Source: a virus. From it: a DNA stretch of 27,668 bases. The notes under the pieces were generated by a model, which was not told the DNA's origin, searched no databases, and saw only the letters and a list, made by a program, of their open reading frames with translations. Position numbers and translations under genes: made by a program. This document shows positions 15,110 to 22,974 of the stretch, piece by piece. The DNA lies in the IMG/VR virus record IMGVR_UViG_3300034120_000784, positions 1 through 27,668 of that record. The stretch is one strand, 5' to 3'. Each line of letters starts with the position of its first letter. Position 1 is the stretch's first letter.

Positions 15110-17020
15110 CTAGCGCCTCCCATCCTTGGTGACGTCTAGCCGGGGCGATCCAAGCTGCCATGTCACACCAAGATCCGTAGATTGAATCTTGAGCGCCATC
15201 TGCCTAGCTCTTGCTCGAATGAACACCTGATTGGTGTAGTTGTTCACCGAGCTTTGCACCACCGCCTGACTATCAAACGCATCGTCTTGGTACTGAGATC
15301 CGGGGAAGTTTCTAGGCCGGATCATGAAGTCTACTTCTGGTGAGTTGGCCGTTGATCCAGTGAAGTCCACGTCCGGGATCACCCGCCGGCTCAACATGAA
15401 GTTCTCGCCATCACCCAGGTCAAAATCTGACGATTGGATGTAAGCCGTCATCGGAGAGCCGTTTGCATCCACGCCACGCTCGTGGTCGTAAAGGATGTTG
15501 TCGGTTCCAACAGCTTGCGGATACTCCCGTTGCGCGGCATCCAGCCAAGCCGTGCGATCAATCGAGCCAAAGTACCAAATCTGCTCCAGATAGTTGTAGC
15601 AGACATAACTATCGTTGTACTCCGCATTAGAGCTTGGATAGAACCACCAGATCTCATGGAACCCTTCGTTGGTTCCGCTCACAATCTGATCAGCCTGGTC
15701 GTAATTGAGGTTCTGGAAGATGTAGTTACGGATGGTACAAGGAAGGGTTTGCACCACGCCTGCGTAGGAGTAGAACTTGTCTGCCCCCATCCAGTACGTC
15801 ACGTTACTGGCCGTAGATACCGCTCGTGGGCTGATGATGGAGATGTTGTCTGCATACTCTTGTAGGTCAAATACGTCTGTAGTTCCTACAAACTGTAGCG
15901 AGTACATATGGGTATCGGTGAACACCAGAATAGCTTGCCGAGTTGGAAGGGCTCGCACGATGCGTGAACCACGCGATACTCGACGGAACCCCGCGCTACT
16001 TAGGGCTGCCGTAGACGGCACAGTCACAGTCCCCGGCGTCCAGAACTCTGGTGCATCCTGTGAGGCCCAGCGAATCAACATGGGATCAAAGTCAGTAGAT
16101 GATGTTGATCCATACGGGATACAGCCAAATGCCATGAGGTGCCGGTCGTTCTGAGACACCAGACACTGCATGACTTCACCGGGAACGTCAGCCGCTCCGG
16201 GTAAGTCCGACAAGCTGATCGCTCGTGTGGCCAACGCCGGATCAATGCCCCCGGTGGTGCGCTCCCAATAGAACATCGGCCCATTCCGATAATTCATCAC
16301 CAAGTCGTTATCAAACTGATCAAAGAACCAGTCTCGTTGAGGAAGCAGAATTGGTACCGCCGATCCTAGACCCCACGGCACCGTACCCCAGGTAGACGTT
16401 CCCCAGCCGTATCCAAAGGTTGCGTAGTCATACCCCACCGGGATTTCATACGAACCCACAACAGCCGCACCACCACTACCCACATCAGAGGCGTTGGCAG
16501 TTACCGCCGCCCCGGTCGTTGGACTCTTGGCCACAATCGTGTATTGACTGGCACTAACAACAGTCGCAATCTCATAGTTTTGATTAAGGACTGCTGCGGT
16601 GATGTTGCCGCCCAACGATACAGCGCCACTAAACGTGACGTAGTTGCCTGCTACAGCATTGGAGTTTGTATCATAGACCGTGATGGACGAACTACCGTTG
16701 GTGGCCCCAAAGGTTACGTCACCGGCCGCTGTAACGCTCTCATACGGCGTAATGTCGTAATACTGGGCACCCACATTGATGTAGACCTTCTTGCTCGTTC
16801 CAAGAGCTAGAAGATTGTCACCGTAACTGGTGATCCATCCAAACAGTTGGCGGCACACCCCCAGAAATGTCTGAGAGGTCGCCTCTAACCATCCACCAAT
16901 CTTCTGTGGATAACCTGACCGAAACCGAACCTTGTCGCAAGCAAACCAACCACCCTCATTGGTGTAGTTGGTCTGGTCACGATTCAGGCCCGGTCGGAAC
17001 TGGAGTTTGATAAACGCCAT
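15110..17020 (-). CDS. Packaged-DNA stabilisation / tail protein, P22 gp10-like (636 aa)
   Basis: The opening (FRPGLNRDQTNYTNEGGWF, then DKVRFRSGYPQKIGGW) and the repeating beta-strand/aromatic pattern through LLALGTSKKVYI, DNDLVMNYRNGPMFYW and HLMAFGCIPYG are characteristic of the stabilisation/tail-hub proteins of podoviruses related in role to P22 gp10, which closes the portal channel after packaging. Residues ~95-170 look like an inserted Ig-like or beta domain (VTFGATNGSSSITVYD). The C-terminal third is beta-rich (EVDFMIRPRNFPGSQYQDD). Ribosome-binding site AAGGAAG with GGAG closer in. The family assignment is by motif recognition; the exact structural role is inferred. Confidence 0.78.
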   Translation of the reverse strand: MAFIKLQFRPGLNRDQTNYTNEGGWFACDKVRFRSGYPQKIGGWLEATSQTFLGVCRQLFGWITSYGDNLLALGTSKKVYINVGAQYYDITPYESVTAAGDVTFGATNGSSSITVYDTNSNAVAGNYVTFSGAVSLGGNITAAVLNQNYEIATVVSASQYTIVAKSPTTGAAVTANASDVGSGGAAVVGSYEIPVGYDYATFGYGWGTSTWGTVPWGLGSAVPILLPQRDWFFDQFDNDLVMNYRNGPMFYWERTTGGIDPALATRAISLSDLPGAADVPGEVMQCLVSQNDRHLMAFGCIPYGSTSSTDFDPMLIRWASQDAPEFWTPGTVTVPSTAALSSAGFRRVSRGSRIVRALPTRQAILVFTDTHMYSLQFVGTTDVFDLQEYADNISIISPRAVSTASNVTYWMGADKFYSYAGVVQTLPCTIRNYIFQNLNYDQADQIVSGTNEGFHEIWWFYPSSNAEYNDSYVCYNYLEQIWYFGSIDRTAWLDAAQREYPQAVGTDNILYDHERGVDANGSPMTAYIQSSDFDLGDGENFMLSRRVIPDVDFTGSTANSPEVDFMIRPRNFPGSQYQDDAFDSQAVVQSSVNNYTNQVFIRARARQMALKIQSTDLGVTWQLGSPRLDVTKDGRR

Positions 17021-17033
17021 CGCTCCGCTTCCT

Positions 17034-17249
17034 TTAGAGCAACGTACCGCCTCCGGCTGCCGGAACGGTCGTCGCGTAAATCGCTACGTTCTGCTTCGGC
17101 TCTGACAGGTCTTGTCCACAGTCATTGCACTTCAGGTCTAACAGCTCTTGCGCGTCCACATCTCTTTCACACGCTGGACACAGAATCTCCACCGTGTGCC
17201 GAGGCTCAATAGCACCCGAGTTGTCGTGAGCTTCAACGGTCGTAATCAT
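17034..17249 (-). CDS. Small zinc-ribbon protein (71 aa)
   Basis: Two CxxC pairs (C24/C27 in CPAC and C41/C44 in CNDC) 13 residues apart form a probable zinc ribbon; the rest is short and beta-like, ending in a Gly-rich tail. I chose the ATG at 17249 because it overlaps the previous stop as ATGA, the coupling used repeatedly in this operon; a GTG three codons upstream (17258) is possible. The function is unknown. Small zinc ribbons in phages may stabilise proteins or bind nucleic acid. It precedes the gp10-like gene by 13 bases. Confidence 0.75.
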   Translation of the reverse strand: MITTVEAHDNSGAIEPRHTVEILCPACERDVDAQELLDLKCNDCGQDLSEPKQNVAIYATTVPAAGGGTLL

Positions 17250-17575
17250 GACAGCCACGGCAATTTCGGGGTGAGATAAGGCGGATTGATCTGCTGATCG
17301 ATCTGGGACTGCATAGAGGCTTCGTATGCGTCTTTATCCACACCATTCGCCCACACCCAGCCCAGCACTTGATTCTCGGTCAGATTGGCATAGGGCGTAA
17401 ACGGATCACCGGGAGCGGAGAATCCGCAAGTGCCGTAAGCGGTGGAGGTATAGGTCTTGCCATCTTGGACTTGGGTTCCCGTTACCCGCCAGCCTACAGT
17501 GACCACGCACTTGGGCGGGTTTGCTGATTCGGGGGTCGTTTTAACCCATTCTATCCGCCAATCACAAATACTCAT
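17246..17575 (-). CDS. Small phage protein of unknown function (109 aa)
   Basis: The protein opens MSICDWRIEWVKTTPES and has a beta-rich first half (CVVTVGWRVTGTQV, TYTSTAYGTCGFS) and a helical second half ending in LPWLS. I recall similar small proteins near tail genes in aquatic phages but cannot name a function. The start at 17575 is preferred to an in-frame TTG at 17593: a GGAG sequence lies 7 bases before the ATG, and the ATG overlaps the stop of the HNH gene as ATGA. Its stop in turn overlaps the start of the zinc-ribbon gene. The tryptophans and cysteines suggest a compact fold. Confidence 0.75.
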   Translation of the reverse strand: MSICDWRIEWVKTTPESANPPKCVVTVGWRVTGTQVQDGKTYTSTAYGTCGFSAPGDPFTPYANLTENQVLGWVWANGVDKDAYEASMQSQIDQQINPPYLTPKLPWLS

Positions 17576-18207
17576 TTTGAACTCCAGTGCCAAGGCAATG
17601 CTTTGCCTGTTACCATGATTCCGTCTAAAACGGGCCTATAAACACTATCCGTAATCTTGTTGTGCTTTGCACAGTTTGCAGAAAAATCCATGATTTGCAG
17701 ATTCCAAGGAACATGCAGACCACATACCTTTTTATTCTTTAGAGGCACAATGTGGTCCACCGCCATTCGGATTCCAGATCGTTTTTGTATTGTTTCTGCG
17801 TGATAATAGATCTGTTCCATTTGATTCAGGTGTTCTTTTGTAATCCAATTCGGCAAGCGTCCCATGCGTTTTGCAGCTGCCAAGCGCTCATTAGCAACGT
17901 GCTTGTACATATTGTCAGCACGGTATGCCTTGAATATTTCTTTCACTTTTTTCGGGTTTGTTTTGGCATACATTCTTGAGTATTCATTAACATATTGCCT
18001 GTTATTGTCTCTCCATTGTGCAGCGTAACTCAGCCAACGGTCTTTATCTTTTGCATATGCCTTCTTAAATGTTTCTTTTTTACAGGTTACACAAAGATTT
18101 GTAGATACATAACGCTCACAGTGATGGCCGTTTATACAAGGTTTTTCTGGCATATACCGATCCAATCCAGAAGCCTTGGCCGCATCGCGCAGCGGGTTTG
18201 GCTTCAT
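17572..18207 (-). CDS. Free-standing HNH endonuclease, probably mobile (211 aa)
   Basis: It has an N-terminal zinc-binding region (C24, H28, C30, C39, C42 in PCINGHHC and LCVTC), a long basic helical middle, and a C-terminal HNH nuclease core with VDHIVPLKNKK (D151, H152), then CGLHVPWNLQIM and NCAKHNK. This arrangement is typical of phage HNH homing-type nucleases, which cut at a ββα-metal site and promote their own spread. The start is the ATG at 18207, with AAAGGAG six bases upstream inside the last codons of the fibre gene; an ATG at 18258 would overlap that gene by 50 bases. The stretch is visibly richer in A/T than its neighbours, a sign of separate origin, yet it is joined to both neighbours without a gap. 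No intron features were seen. Confidence 0.9.
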   Translation of the reverse strand: MKPNPLRDAAKASGLDRYMPEKPCINGHHCERYVSTNLCVTCKKETFKKAYAKDKDRWLSYAAQWRDNNRQYVNEYSRMYAKTNPKKVKEIFKAYRADNMYKHVANERLAAAKRMGRLPNWITKEHLNQMEQIYYHAETIQKRSGIRMAVDHIVPLKNKKVCGLHVPWNLQIMDFSANCAKHNKITDSVYRPVLDGIMVTGKALPWHWSSK

Positions 18208-18208
18208 C

Positions 18209-20248
18209 TTAAGCTCCTTTAGATTCGAGCGCCGAGACTTTTGCCTCAAGCTGTTCAATACGTGCCATTGCTTCCTGCAAAGCCACGGCTGCTTTCATCA
18301 GCAGCACAGAGGTCTTGACTGACTTCGTGGTCGTGCCAAGGTCGTTGCCTTCAGCGTCGCGGTCTTGATGTTCATCTACTAGACCGGGAGAGGTCAGCTC
18401 GACTTCCTGCGCCACCACGCCCAACTGTACAAGGCCAGACGGGTCGTCTTTCATCTTGAACTTGCGGAAGCGCAGCGCTTTGATGTCTGTCCACTGTGAA
18501 CCTGCGTCCACAATGTCAGTTTTCATCTTCTGATCGGAGATGGTGCCGTAAGTGCCGTTGGTGTTGGTTACGTCGCCGGAGTCGGCTATTCTGAGTTTGT
18601 ACGCCCCTGCTGTTCCGTTATAGCAGCCAAAATAATAATAACTGTTGTTTGTTGTGTTTCGCTCTGTATACACAAACAGTTGGGCGTCTGTTGAAAGAGA
18701 TGCATTCGTGTTTTCAATTTCGACTGTTCGTGCGTTAGTCGCCCAATTAAATCTGCTTAAAGAACTGCTTGACGTTGTCGTCCCAACCAACAACTGCCCA
18801 GCGCTCGTGATCCGGGCGCGTTCGGCTGTATTTGTAAGAAACGCAATACCTCTCGATGCTGGGGCATAGAAACCCCAGATGGTACTATCTCCAGTGCCAG
18901 CGCCCGGGCCAATTTCAAACGCATTGCCTCCACTGTTGTCTTGAGAAATGCGAGTGCCGCGAACTCGAAGATTGTCGCTTACATCTAACCTTTGAGTCGG
19001 CGAAGTCGTACCAATTCCGACGAGGCCGGAGGAGTCGATACGCATGCGTTCGGCTTTAGTCCCAGTTACGCTACCGGTAAATAACAGCGCATCGCTAAAC
19101 CCAACCTCTGTATTGCCCGTTCCATCTCTATACCTACGCAACCACCCTTGCGCTCCTCCAGCTTCATTAAACACAAAACTCATGGTTGTCGCAGCGTTAC
19201 TTGTGCCATTGTTGCTTACTGCGATTGCAGTATCAGCGGTTTGATCTTTTTTGACCGCAAGCACCCCAAAAGAACTCGGCGAATTCGTACCAATCCCGAG
19301 GTTGCCGGAGGAGTCGAGACGCATGCGTTCGCTAAACGATATGGTGTTCCCTGCTGTGCCGGATGTTGCTGTGTACCATTGATGCGTTCCAACGTTTTGT
19401 ATGTAGTAACTCGCAAGGTCAGTGTTTTGATAAATCCAATTTGTGCCGTTATAAAAACCATTGCAAGTCAAATATAAAGCTGCTCCCGCATTTACAGCTG
19501 CATTTGACCCAAATTGTAGTGCTCTAGGTACAGCACCACTCCACGCACTCGGCGTTGCTCCAATCCCGAGGTTGCCGGAAGCATCAATCCGCATTGACTC
19601 CGTACCACCCTCGGTAAACGCAATTGTGTCCGCAGCAGGGAAGAAGATGCCAGTATTGGTATCACCTGTGGTTGTGATTGCAGGGGCAGCGGCGGAACCC
19701 GCAGGAACGGTGACTACGCCAGTAGTCGTAAGCGCCACCACACCCGTCATGTTGTTGGAGTCGTCGATCGTGACTCCAGAGTTCTGAACAACCTTCCCTG
19801 TCGTACCGTCGTACCGTGTAATGGCGTTATCGGTGGAGGAAGAGGGGCCGACCATTGATACCAGTTCAAAGTCTGAGCCGTTCCAAAACGCTAGAGCTTC
19901 AACCCCGGCCGGAATGGTGACGCCCGTGGTAGCCGATCCTTTCAGCACCACCTCGGCGTTCGATCCGTTCTTGACGATGTACCACTTGCTTGTGCTCGGG
20001 GCTACGATGTTTCGAGATACCCCCGGCGTACCAGTCACCAGCAAGATCGCCATCCTGGCCTGGTCAGACGAACCGTTGTTATCGGTCAGCGTTACGTTGC
20101 CGCTCGCGACGTTGAGCGAGGCCGCGTTAGCAATCGCGTCTTCAACCAACGATGTGATCTGATCGTTGACAACATCGCCCCAGGTTCCGGATTCAGTACC
20201 CGTAACCGGTTTGGCCAGACCCAGGAGGGTGGTGTAATTGATCGTCAT
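18209..20248 (-). CDS. Tail fibre / spike with C-terminal S74 intramolecular chaperone (679 aa)
   Basis: The N-terminal ~150 residues (GLAKPVTGTESGTWGDVVND...) are of the attachment type seen in many aquatic phage fibres. The middle is beta-rich with four copies of a fibre motif (for example RIDASGNLGIGATP, RLDSSGNLGIGTNSP, RIDSSGLVGIGTTSP, and the weaker ARITSAGQLLVGTT). The last ~109 residues match the peptidase S74/endosialidase chaperone, beginning ISDQKMKTDIV with S571 and D572, and ending in a heptad coiled coil (EQLEAKVSALESK). Such chaperones trimerise the fibre and then cut themselves off before the conserved serine, leaving ~570 residues. It probably determines host binding. Ribosome-binding site AGGGG precedes the ATG. 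Confidence 0.93.
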   Translation of the reverse strand: MTINYTTLLGLAKPVTGTESGTWGDVVNDQITSLVEDAIANAASLNVASGNVTLTDNNGSSDQARMAILLVTGTPGVSRNIVAPSTSKWYIVKNGSNAEVVLKGSATTGVTIPAGVEALAFWNGSDFELVSMVGPSSSTDNAITRYDGTTGKVVQNSGVTIDDSNNMTGVVALTTTGVVTVPAGSAAAPAITTTGDTNTGIFFPAADTIAFTEGGTESMRIDASGNLGIGATPSAWSGAVPRALQFGSNAAVNAGAALYLTCNGFYNGTNWIYQNTDLASYYIQNVGTHQWYTATSGTAGNTISFSERMRLDSSGNLGIGTNSPSSFGVLAVKKDQTADTAIAVSNNGTSNAATTMSFVFNEAGGAQGWLRRYRDGTGNTEVGFSDALLFTGSVTGTKAERMRIDSSGLVGIGTTSPTQRLDVSDNLRVRGTRISQDNSGGNAFEIGPGAGTGDSTIWGFYAPASRGIAFLTNTAERARITSAGQLLVGTTTSSSSLSRFNWATNARTVEIENTNASLSTDAQLFVYTERNTTNNSYYYFGCYNGTAGAYKLRIADSGDVTNTNGTYGTISDQKMKTDIVDAGSQWTDIKALRFRKFKMKDDPSGLVQLGVVAQEVELTSPGLVDEHQDRDAEGNDLGTTTKSVKTSVLLMKAAVALQEAMARIEQLEAKVSALESKGA

Positions 20249-20257
20249 GTTGAACCC

Positions 20258-22474
20258 CTACGCTACAATCTCTTCCCATTCGGGAACTTGAGTGTCGTTG
20301 ACAGCAGTCCAAACAGAACTTTGACTGTCGTTGATGTTAATCCAATTTGGCGTCTGATTCTCATCTATCAGACCCCAGACCAATACGGTTCCTACTTGGC
20401 CGATCCCAGCTACGCCGACTGGGAATACCACGATTCCACTGGTAACGGTGACCGACCCAACTTCACCGGTTGCTGACACACCGGTCAGTAAGACGTCGAT
20501 ACCAAATCCTACTGTAACCGATCCTACCTGTCCTGTCGCCTCTGATCCGGTGACATCAACATCAACCCCAATGCCAACCTCGATCGTTCCTACTTCACCG
20601 GTAGCAACAACGCCTGTTAAATCTACGTTGGCGTCAATAACAACTAACAGGCTTCCGACTTCGCCCGTACCGGAGACTCCGGTAACGTCAACAGGAATGG
20701 CAACTTCGGCGGTTACTGTTCCAACCTCTCCGGTAGCACTGACCCCAGTAACCGAAACATCGGATGATCCAGCAACCGTAACCGACCCTACCGAGCCGGT
20801 GGCTTCCAAGCCCGAAATATCTACATTGGCTTCGCCCGTGACCGTGACCGAACCAACATCTCCGGTAGCGGATACCCCGGTAACCGATACATCCGTCCCA
20901 GCTCCCACGGTGACGGTTCCGACAAAACCGGTTGCGCTAACACCGGTTACCGTAACACTGGCCGCTGCGGCTACTGTGACATCACCAACTTGACCTGTAC
21001 CAGAAGAGCCAGTTACTGAGACATTTGCGTCTCCAGTAATCGTGACGCTTCCTACTTGAGCAGTCGCCGAAAGGCCCGTTGTCGTTACATTGGAATCGCC
21101 GGTTATATTGACCGCGCCAACTTGGCCGGTGCCAGAAACGCCCGTGACATCAACTGGAGTAACCAGGCCGATTGTGACGCTACCTACTTGCCCTGTAGCC
21201 GACAGACCAGTCGTATCAACATCAGCATCACCGGTTACTGTGACTGTTCCGACTTCCCCAGTCGCAGAAACTCCGGTCACATAAACATCAATACCAAAGT
21301 CGATCGTGACCTGACCAACTTCACCTGTGGCAAATACGCCGGTCAGATCTACATCAGCGCCAGCCTGCGCCTCAACCGTTCCAACCTCTCCCGTTGCAGA
21401 CAGGCCGGTAACCGTGACGTTGGCGTCACCAGCAACTGCTACAGATCCAACTTGGCCTGTGGCGCTTAGTCCTGTTACATCAACATCGGCCGCTCCTGTA
21501 ACCGTGACAGATCCAACTTGTCCAGTTGCAGAGACCCCAGTGACATCAACATTTGCATCCGCCGTGACTGTGACCGAGCCTACTTGTCCAGTCGCTGAAA
21601 GCCCTGTGACATTGACAATCGCAGCAGCTTCAACAGTAACCGAGCCTACTTGTCCGGTTGCCGATACACCTGTCAGCGTGACATTAGCGTCACCAGTAAC
21701 CGTTACAGAGCCAACCTGCCCAGTCGCAGCAAGACCGGTGACGTTGACATCCGCGTCTGCTGTAACAGTAACCGAACCAACCTGACCCGTACCCGATACG
21801 CCGGTAACAGTGGTGTTGGCATCACCGGTAACAGTAACGGACCCAACAAACCCAGTAGCCGATAGCCCGGTAACACTGACATCAGCATCACCAGTAACAG
21901 TAACGGATCCGACTTGCCCGGTAGCCGACAGTCCGGTGACCGGCACATCCGTGCTGGCCGTAACAGTAACGCTGCCAACTTCGCCCGTTCCAGATGAGCC
22001 TGTGGTGGAAACATTGGCATCACCGGTGACAGTTACCGATCCAACTTGGCCGGTAGCCGAGAGCCCGGTGACATCGACATCGGTACCCGTATTGACCGTA
22101 ACTGATCCAACCTGCCCCGTAGCAGATAGACCAGTCACATCAACATTGGCATCGCCTGTGACAGTGACGTTACCCACTTGACCGGTTGCAGACAATCCGG
22201 TCACAGAAACATCTGCCGCACCAGAAACCGTAACCGAACCTACCTGCCCAGTAGCGGACACGCCGGTCACATCAACATTGGCATCGCCCTGAACGGTTAC
22301 ACTACCAACCTGTCCGGTGCCAAGCGGTAACGAGGCAAGACTTTCCCCCCAAGGGTCTTCACCCCAGGTAACGCCAGACGCACCCCAGCCAGAAAACCCG
22401 ACGTTAACATTAACTTCGGTTTCGGCTGCGGTGGATGCAAACGGCGCGCCCGCAAATGACTGGAACCCGAACAT
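20258..22474 (-). CDS. 22-residue tandem-repeat tail/virion protein (738 aa)
   Basis: The first 52 residues include GFSGWGASGVTWGEDPWGE. From T53 the chain is 29 uninterrupted copies of a 22-residue unit (consensus TGQVGSVTVTGDANVDVTGL plus SA) and a partial 30th, then a 36-residue tail with two related segments (NWININDSQ, VWTAVNDTQ). Strict alternation of valine/threonine with turns at glycine and asparagine suggests a beta-solenoid or chain of beta-arches; there are no RTX-type calcium motifs and almost no charged residues except Asp/Glu at fixed sites. Similar repeats occur in marine phage virion proteins as I recall, but no function is established. Its place between a tail-fibre chaperone and an S74 fibre suggests a fibre or surface shaft. 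The ribosome-binding site is weak, unlike its neighbours. Confidence 0.82.
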   Translation of the reverse strand: MFGFQSFAGAPFASTAAETEVNVNVGFSGWGASGVTWGEDPWGESLASLPLGTGQVGSVTVQGDANVDVTGVSATGQVGSVTVSGAADVSVTGLSATGQVGNVTVTGDANVDVTGLSATGQVGSVTVNTGTDVDVTGLSATGQVGSVTVTGDANVSTTGSSGTGEVGSVTVTASTDVPVTGLSATGQVGSVTVTGDADVSVTGLSATGFVGSVTVTGDANTTVTGVSGTGQVGSVTVTADADVNVTGLAATGQVGSVTVTGDANVTLTGVSATGQVGSVTVEAAAIVNVTGLSATGQVGSVTVTADANVDVTGVSATGQVGSVTVTGAADVDVTGLSATGQVGSVAVAGDANVTVTGLSATGEVGTVEAQAGADVDLTGVFATGEVGQVTIDFGIDVYVTGVSATGEVGTVTVTGDADVDTTGLSATGQVGSVTIGLVTPVDVTGVSGTGQVGAVNITGDSNVTTTGLSATAQVGSVTITGDANVSVTGSSGTGQVGDVTVAAAASVTVTGVSATGFVGTVTVGAGTDVSVTGVSATGDVGSVTVTGEANVDISGLEATGSVGSVTVAGSSDVSVTGVSATGEVGTVTAEVAIPVDVTGVSGTGEVGSLLVVIDANVDLTGVVATGEVGTIEVGIGVDVDVTGSEATGQVGSVTVGFGIDVLLTGVSATGEVGSVTVTSGIVVFPVGVAGIGQVGTVLVWGLIDENQTPNWININDSQSSVWTAVNDTQVPEWEEIVA
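20405..22318 (-). repeat. 29 tandem 66-bp coding repeats (22 aa per unit)
   Basis: Every unit is exactly 66 bases, in frame, over 1914 bases, and a truncated 30th unit continues to about 20369. The protein positions GxVGxVTV are nearly constant, while the 6-8 residues in the middle of the unit vary, and synonymous changes between copies are frequent. The array is therefore old or under protein-level selection rather than freshly duplicated DNA. The antisense strand also lacks stops for long stretches because of this periodicity; those reading frames are not genes. Confidence 0.95.
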
Positions 22475-22510
22475 TTCGGTTTCTCAAACCCTTACTGATT
22501 ATGCGGCCAC

Positions 22511-22525
22511 CTGTACATGGTACAG
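22511..22525. other. Perfect inverted repeat in the gap before the repeat-protein gene
   Basis: CTGTAC-ATG-GTACAG has two 6-base arms around a 3-base centre within the 68-base gap (22475-22542), the longest non-coding gap in the minus-strand operon. It could form a small mRNA hairpin or be a protein-binding site. No good promoter or T-tract accompanies it. Confidence 0.4.
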
Positions 22526-22542
22526 AACCACCGCCATACCGT

Positions 22543-22974
22543 CTATGGAGCGACCGGCCAAGTAATCGAGTACGGAAAGCCCGACTGACTAGGCAGATCG
22601 CGCAAGGCTTGCCGGTATTGCGCCCAACTTGTCTTATCAACGGACGCATCAGCTAATTGCGTCCAGTCGCTTGCACTCAACAAGTCATTGCGTTTGTTAC
22701 GAATGTTTCGCGCAGCCACGTCTACTGGCTTAGACTCAACCACCCAATCACGCACCCACTGACCGTTTTGTTGAACCGGCACACCAAGTACAACGCTCTG
22801 AACCATTGGGTCATGCGCGGGCTGTGGGTTAGTAATCAAAGGAAATACCCCAAGCTCCGCAAGATTGATCCTCGACAGGTCATCCGGAAAGCTGGTGTTG
22901 GGGTAGTGGCCTTGTAACATATACAGATCAAACGGATAAACCATTGATCCGTCCTTGATCAAAATATATGACAT
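22543..22974 (-). CDS. Tail-fibre assembly chaperone-like protein (143 aa)
   Basis: The C-terminal half carries the typical signature of phage tail assembly chaperones (APC-type): ARNIRNKRNDLLSASDWTQL, then WAQYRQALRDLP and GFPYSITWP. The N-terminal half is a short beta-rich domain (YILIKDGSMVYPFDLYML). These proteins help fold or attach fibres and normally lie beside fibre genes, as here. The start is supported by CGAGG six bases before the ATG and by direct contact with the preceding stop. The only larger operon gap (68 bases) follows it. Confidence 0.88.
   Translation of the reverse strand: MSYILIKDGSMVYPFDLYMLQGHYPNTSFPDDLSRINLAELGVFPLITNPQPAHDPMVQSVVLGVPVQQNGQWVRDWVVESKPVDVAARNIRNKRNDLLSASDWTQLADASVDKTSWAQYRQALRDLPSQSGFPYSITWPVAP

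Noticed and set aside
20448-22181. Several Thr/Pro/Val-rich plus-strand frames opposite the repeat gene
   Set aside because: They follow from the 66-base periodicity, which keeps stops out of other frames. The minus frame alone spans the array and fits the operon.
20405-22318. CRISPR array or direct-repeat DNA element
   Set aside because: The 66-base repeats are coding, contiguous without spacers and diverged at synonymous sites.
20405-22318. RTX calcium-binding or collagen-like repeats
   Set aside because: No GGxGxDxxx nonapeptides and no G-x-y triplets; the unit is 22 residues with V/T alternation.
22475-22542. Promoter for the repeat-protein gene
   Set aside because: A CATAAT sequence exists on the minus strand, but the matching -35 hexamer is poor; too weak to call.
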